In this document: in pieces, positions 58,554 through 64,000 of the stretch | How positions within the stretch are numbered: the stretch's first letter is position 1 | How the letters are laid out: every line of letters starts with the position of its first letter | Assembly: GCA_026686845.1 (NCBI GenBank) | Contig: JAIVEN010000024.1 | Span: forward strand, 8,109,501 to 8,173,500 | Length of the DNA: 64,000 nt | Source of the DNA: Adenanthera pavonina | Taxonomy: Eukaryota > Streptophyta > Magnoliopsida > Fabales > Fabaceae | Direction of reading: 5' to 3' | Made by a program: the position numbers and the translations under genes | The notes under the pieces: model-generated | Seen by the model: the letters and a program-made list of their open reading frames with translations, nothing else | Told to the model about the DNA's origin: nothing | The model's database searches: none

Positions 58554-60965
58554 TGTAATATCACAAAATTTTACTGGATACTAGGCAATGAAAAAGGACA
58601 TAATCAATAATAATGTAAAATGTCCAAGGAATTCACGAAAATGATTAGACACTATTTTGCATGAAATAGAGCAAATAGATCATTTTTCCCGGTCGGATAG
58701 AAAAATGATATATTTTTTCCCCTAAAGAAATATAAAAATGACATCCACGCCCTAGAATATATAAAAATTACGTGGGAAGAAATAGAAAAGCCCTAGGGAA
58801 AAATTACACCTAATGACCCAAACATTTTAGAAATTATAATTTAACCTCGAGTGAAGGGTAATTTTGTAAATATGTAAAATTACTATCAAAACGAATCCCT
58901 TGATGAGAGAAGTCCAATGGTATATGGCACTAAGGGTTAATGTCAAAGAATAAAGAAATATTCAATGCCGAGTGTCTAAAAATAATAGTAAACTGATAAA
59001 GTAAACTATAGGTCCTACCGATAGTTAAAAGGTAATCAAGACAGGATATGGACCATACAAAGATATCATTTGGGATAGGATAGTTAGGGAAACATGAAAA
59101 TAAAATTAGAACAATCCTGTAGCCCAAAAATGTTAAATTATTATAAAGGTGGTTTTATCAGTACAGTTAAAAAGTACCCGGATTGAGATATATCTGAATC
59201 AAGAAAATTTGGGTAATTTTTGGACACATTTCCCTCTCTCCCCTGCGTGAATTGCTGCAGCCCATGAGGCCAACCAATCATCTCAAAAAGTTGGGAAAAC
59301 TTGCTAAGTCAAGAGACAAAAATTTAACTTTAGTTGATTTATTTAATTAACCATGGTTAAGGGTGTAATTAACCACTTAAACCCTTCTCTTTCTTCACCA
59401 GTTCACATGTGAACAAGCAGAAAAAGACTAGCAAGAAAATGCAAGAAAAGGAAGGGGAAAAGGAGGGAGAAAAGGAAGAAGAATCAAAGGAAAATTGAAG
59501 CACAAGTTGGTAAGATTTCATACTACCACCTTAAGCTTTCTATCTATGGCTTTCAAAGCATGTTCTATGGATTAGTTTGCTTCCTCTTCACCTTAGGGTT
59601 TCAGCCTAAATGGGGTTTTAGCATAGGGATGAGTTTTGAACCAATAAACTTTGGGAAAGGCTTAGATTAGGTACTAGAAACATGAATCCATGGATGGTTT
59701 GAAGTGATTTGAAGGAAATCTTTTCCAATCACTTTATGATATTTTCGGTCAGAACAAAGGTAGTATTTAGAGTTGGAATTTCATGATTTTGACCTAAAAA
59801 ATGGATTCCCCATGGTCCAAAATGTTAATAACAAGTGTGTTGTATAAAGAAAGATTAAAGGAGAGTTAAGTGAAAAAAATTGGGTTTTAGTGAGCAATGT
59901 ATCATGTAACTCATGAATCCAATGGCTAAATTGGTTCAATGATGATGTGGATAGGTTCAAGAAGGTTGTGGAAAGCTTAAAAAGTGGTGGACCAAGTTTG
60001 GAAAGCAAGGGAGCATCATAAGGTAGTTAAATCCACATAGAGGGGCATTGTGATCCCAGGATGTCCAATTTCCAAACGAAACTCTGCCAAAATTTTTATG
60101 AAATTATGTGATATAAATATGATAATGTGTTTCAAACATGTTACCTTGATGCTATATGCTTAATGTGATAATATGATACCATGTTTGGGTATTAACTACT
60201 GAGATTCTTTGAATCTCACCCTCTCATATATTAACCATAAATAGGTAGTAACAATGGCAAGATCACCAAGGAAGAGAAAGGAAAGGAGAAAGCATTTGAT
60301 CATTAGCTTGATAATGCTTGCATGGGCTATGAACCTGGAACTTTTATGTAAATTTGTAAAGATAATGTTGGAAATGTTTCTTCACATTTTTATATTACTT
60401 TAAGTCTTAATGAGTGTATGTCATGATATGAAGGGGAATTATGGTCATGTAAATGCCATCACTTTTGTTTTGCTAAGCATTAGGATATGGATGGTTATTT
60501 TGACCTCTGTGGATGAAACTCAATATTGTTGAGATAGTTGTAATGTGAAGTATGAATGATATATATGATTTAAAAGTAGACAGGAAGATCTTTCGAATGG
60601 TCCAAAGAACACTAATATTCGATGTGTGTGCAATATTTGGTGTATTTTTATATTTAATTCCAATTAAAATAATTATTTTACAGTTTTCATATAAATTGTG
60701 AGATTTCACAGAGTTTGCTATACAGATCAATACAATCATTGCTCTAACTTATATTTTTCCCATGTAGACAAAGTCATAAGCTATTCCATTTATTTATGAT
60801 TTTTTGAAATTTAATCGGAATAAATAAATTCGATTAAATGAATAGTAACCAAAGTTGAAGAAAAATTTATTATGGCATTTATTGTGATTCAAGATCCTAT
60901 TATGATACAAATGGACTTTAGAATGATTGAATACATGGGAAATGGGCCTTATAATAGGCGTTACA
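58554..60965 (+). repeat. Complete solo LTR with perfect duplication
   Basis: 2,412 bp, TGTAATATC to gcgttaca, flanked by cataa at 58549-58553 and 60966-60970. It is the same family as 51704 and, inverted, the LARD-like LTRs. It has the perfect recurring hairpin at 60201-60217. Intra-element recombination between two LTRs is the usual origin. Confidence 0.9.
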
Positions 60966-61524
60966 CATAAGTATGACATAAAAATTAGATTTGCCAAGTA
61001 GTTACCAAATTTGTCCAATTTGACCAGCTGGGACTGAAACAAAGCAGCTCTATTCAAAACAGGGTATAAAGTTTGAGTGTTTTATATGCCTAAAAAGTAG
61101 TCATAAAGGGATATTTCCAGGAAGATGAAGAACACTTAAATTGGTTATGTGTACTAAGAGTTATGAGTTTTCAAAGCTAAGATAGAAAACCTGGAAAGTT
61201 GCAAATTGATCATATGAATAGTATTTTTCCTGCTAAATACTATATCAATTGGTATGCTAAAAATCTAGTTTCATATTTTTTTCTATGTAGAAAATGTTTT
61301 AATATATTTTTAGAGACTTTAATCAAATTTATATGATTTTTCTAGATTTAGTTATAATTTTATAAATTGAACTACAAAAATGGATGGCCAAATGAACAAT
61401 AACTTTATAAATTTGTATTTTTTTGTTTTGGACCCTATTGTGACTCAAGCTTCAAAAATGGTTCAATTGAATATTAAATAAGTTATAATACAAGGGAAAT
61501 GATATAAGAAAGTAAGGTATTACA
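60966..61524 (+). repeat. Solo LTR (54790-61524), last part
   Basis: Starts with the duplicated cataa and ends aaggtattaca. It is followed by taata, the partner of 54785-54789. Confidence 0.85.
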
Positions 61525-62432
61525 TAATAGTTCATACATAATTTTATACAAATTACCAACATAACATATGATAGATCTCATTATCATCTCAATCATCATT
61601 TTCCTCTTCTTTCTTCATAGCCTTTTCTTGTTCCTTATCATAGCTTGGCCCTAGCATGGTTAGTGGTTTGGGAGTGTGAGATTAAAGAATCTTAGTAGCA
61701 AAGACATTCTACACAATTATTTCATCATGCAAGCTTTACATTATAAAACATTTAATTGCATAAAATACCATATTGGCAAATAAAAATTTGATAGAGTTTC
61801 CTCTTATAAAATAGACATCTCTAGCATTGCCGTTACATCAGAAACAGCCAATACTAGTCTCAAAACAACAATACAAGAATATAGCAATTCAAATTTCATC
61901 ATAAAATCATTCAAGATAATATAAAAGTAAGAAATGTAAATTGCTACCTCAAGTATTTACCTTTGCTTCACCGCTTTGTTTCAACCTTTCGATTTACTTC
62001 CATGAGCTTTCCTAAACGTAAACTCATCACCATACACTTGCTAATTCAACTAATTCTACAACTCAACTCTCAAAGAACCATTTACCCTAAAATTTCATAT
62101 TTGTTATACTTGATTTATTCTTGAAAACCTAACTTGTCCTTTACTAATTTATGCATGAGGAATTCATTTTTACCATTGGTTCCATAAAATTCCAACTCCT
62201 TCCACCTTATTTGATTTGGCTGAAACTACCCCTTTAGTGACAAAGAGAAGAGATTTCATTGCAAGCTTACTTAAAATTATGCAAGCCTACTTTCTTTCAT
62301 TCAATACATGCTTCCTTGAAGTTTGGTTTCATGACAACAATCTTCCCTTACCCAATTATTTAACTTAGCCAAAACATAACATAAGGAGTAGGAGAAGAAA
62401 AATTCATCTAATCCTAACCTAAATCCATAAAA
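61525..62432 (-). repeat. Fragment of a minus-oriented LTR, right part
   Basis: Continues the fragment at 54625. A recurring hairpin variant is at 61678-61693 (gagattaaagaatctt). A block near 61800-61820 (ttataaaatagacatc) corresponds to the ggacatcc block. It is cut at 62433 by another LTR. Confidence 0.55.
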
Positions 62433-62978
62433 TGTTAGACCTCATTTCCCATGGATTGGACCTTACCTAAGTTCATTTAATCATGTTTAGAAGCTTGAAT
62501 CACTTGAGGGACCACAACAGAAAAATTTAAAACTGAGTTACTATTATTTGGTAAGTCCCTTTTACGGCTGAAATTTGGAAATTCATAACTAATTCTATAA
62601 ATATTTTATGAAAGTGATTCAAGTCTCTATAAATAGCTTAAGACATTCTCTACATGAGAAAAATATGGAACATGACTTTGATTGTGCCAATTGATATAGT
62701 ATTTAGCACGAATTTCACTATTTGTATGGTCATTTTTCACTTTTCCAGGATTTTGGCTTTAAATTTAAAAATTTATTCCTCATTCTACCATGAACCAATT
62801 CATGCATTCTTTACATATTTTAAAGCTTTGCATGTCCATTTTCTAGGCATATTTATCTTGTATATTTATTCTACTAGAACAAGGCATAACACTATCTGAA
62901 ACAATTATGGGTTAGAATTTAACTTCTATTAGAATAGTTTAAGGAAAAATTACATTTATCCCATTATATAGCTTTACT

Positions 62979-63403
62979 TGTAACGTCCGACCACTATTCG
63001 GGATTGACGACTGTCCCTACAAACCAACATAAGCCATTTCAGTGTATTTTGTCCTCACTCACATACCTCCTTCCTAGGAGATCATCCATCCCAGAATTGC
63101 TCCAAGTCAAGCACGCTTAACTGAGGAGTTCTTAAGAGATAGGCTATATAAAAGGTAGGTGCACCTTATTAGTATAGGTAGTACCTATCAATTCCTTTAA
63201 GCTATCCTTAACTGTATAGTCCTATACCTATACAGTCTCTGGATCCCTCTCGTTCTGATATGCATTCGATTCATTCAGATGCCTTTCCTGCTTAGAAGCC
63301 TGCTAGGAGCCGCTCCTTGTCCATGCCTAATCACTTTTTATCTCACACCCCCTTTCTTGCACCGGCGATCACTTCCCACCCTTATCAGCACCTGGATGTC
63401 ACA
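62979..63403 (-). repeat. Cassandra-like solo LTR carrying 5S rRNA sequence
   Basis: 425 bp. On the minus strand it starts TGTGACATCC and ends GGACGTTACA. It lies inside a larger LTR, with ttact before and ctact after (four of five bases; a one-base shift gives tactt on both sides). The GC content is higher than that of the surroundings. The centre contains a 5S rRNA-like domain. Cassandra is the known family of short non-autonomous LTR elements with 5S sequence in the LTR. No second LTR or interior is seen, so this is a solo LTR. Confidence 0.8.
63045..63165 (-). other. 5S rRNA-like domain inside the Cassandra-like LTR
   Basis: The minus strand reads AACTCCTCAGTTAAGCGTGC (63130-63111), then CTGGGATGGATGATCTCCTAG (63094-63074). 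Plant 5S rRNA has AACTCCGCAGTTAAGCGTGC and GGATGGGTGACCTCCTGGGA at the same spacing, i.e. the box A and box C parts of the internal pol III promoter. The 5' part (GGTGCACC at 63165) is only loosely similar. It is not a functional 5S gene. Confidence 0.75.
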
Positions 63404-63852
63404 CTACTTACTTCCAAATCAATGGCATTTTAAACTAGATCTTTCCATACTTACAAACCAATTAATTTTTAGAGCTCTATGCAATTTTATTCTACATTTT
63501 GAAATAACAAGTTTTTTCAATGAAAAATGTAGTTTTTCCTCACTGTTCAGTTTTGACTCCTAATTTTAAAAATTCACTATAGATCATATACATAGCCAAA
63601 TTAGGTGTTCTTTAGCTTTTTTTAATGCTTGTTTTTTCTTCTTTCAGAGTATATATAACAATCATGTTGAATACTCTGTTTCAAATAGAGTACCCCTATT
63701 CCAACTACTATTAGTCATCTTGGACAAAATTATACTATAACTTACATAATAAACTTCATAAACCTAATACATCATCATTCATTATTCCAAACCCATTAGC
63801 GTCGTATGATCCATGTAGTCGACCCTACTTAATAGGATAAGACTAATGTTAT

Positions 63853-64000
63853 TGTTAGCTCTGCTTGCTTCCCAAGAGGGGGGTGAATTGAGAAGATTGA
63901 AATTTTCTACAAAAGTGTAAAAGAGCAGTGAAAGCAAGAGTAGCAGAAAAATAGAGTGGAAAACATAACAAAGTAGCAAGGTAAAGGAAGAAAAGACACT
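63853..64000 (-). repeat. Start of another Sirevirus LTR, cut by the window edge
   Basis: TGTTAGCTCTGC, then cccaagaggggggtgaattg and aaattttctacaaaag, matching the first 80 bp of the LTR at 32417. The rest lies beyond the window. Confidence 0.85.

Larger units (their letters stand above)
62433..63852 (-). repeat. Minus-oriented LTR, interrupted and truncated
   Basis: Starts TGTTAGACCTCATTTCCCATGG, parallel to the start of the LTR at 2665. No primer site lies on its low side. It hosts the Cassandra-like LTR at 62979-63403. At 63853 it is cut by a Sirevirus LTR. Its far end lies outside the window. Confidence 0.65.

Noticed and set aside
63045..63165. A true 5S rRNA gene
   Set aside because: Only the box A and box C parts match plant 5S. 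The 5' third and the 3' end do not, there is no tandem array, and the sequence lies within an LTR-like unit.
1..64000. CRISPR arrays, bacterial operons, riboswitches or phage genes
   Set aside because: No regular spacer arrays and no prokaryotic gene organisation. The content is plant repetitive DNA throughout.

Overview
This window is plant nuclear DNA, from an angiosperm and most likely a eudicot. It is AT-rich, I find no intact host gene, and nearly every stretch belongs to an LTR retrotransposon or its remains. The lineages read from protein motifs are Ty1/copia Sirevirus, Ty3/gypsy chromoviruses (Tekay/Del-like and CRM-like), an Athila-like gag-protease fragment, large non-autonomous LTR elements (LARD-like), a small gag-only LTR element, and a Cassandra-like LTR that carries 5S rRNA sequence. 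All species- and clade-level calls come from motif recognition by eye.

Layout. 1-5579: minus-strand LARD-like element cut by the window edge, with its LTR at 2665-5579. About 5655-6300: LTR fragment. About 6530-8630: long imperfect inverted repeat. 8644-19041: degraded plus-strand Tekay-like element with its 3' LTR truncated. 19042-51703: an Athila-like fragment split open by a nest of insertions. These are a LARD-like element (19428-49442, TSD ccata), holding a solo LTR (30631-49373, TSD cattt), holding a Sirevirus (32417-48707), holding a CRM-like element (38292-45911, TSD tcttc). 51704-53112: truncated LTR. 53113-54600: small non-autonomous element. 54790-61524: a solo LTR (TSD taata), interrupted by a Sirevirus LTR fragment (55535-57357) and by another solo LTR (58554-60965, TSD cataa). 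The solo LTR itself sits in a minus-oriented LTR fragment. 62433-63852: minus-oriented LTR containing the Cassandra-like solo LTR (62979-63403). 63853-64000: start of another Sirevirus LTR.

No element looks able to move by itself. The CRM-like element is the youngest: its two 978-bp LTRs differ at about nine positions by eye. It keeps its catalytic motifs but has six in-frame stops. The Sirevirus has lost the protease Asp and one integrase Asp. The Tekay-like element has lost the reverse transcriptase catalytic box by deletion. Centromere-associated CRM relatives, deep nesting and many solo LTRs would fit a heterochromatic, possibly pericentromeric, location.

The least explained signals are: (1) a leader reading frame between the primer-binding site and gag in the Tekay-like element, which also survives in the LARD-like elements that lack pol; (2) a short perfect hairpin at a similar place in many otherwise divergent LTRs; (3) a long Asp/His-rich reading frame downstream of the Athila-like protease, where pol would be expected.
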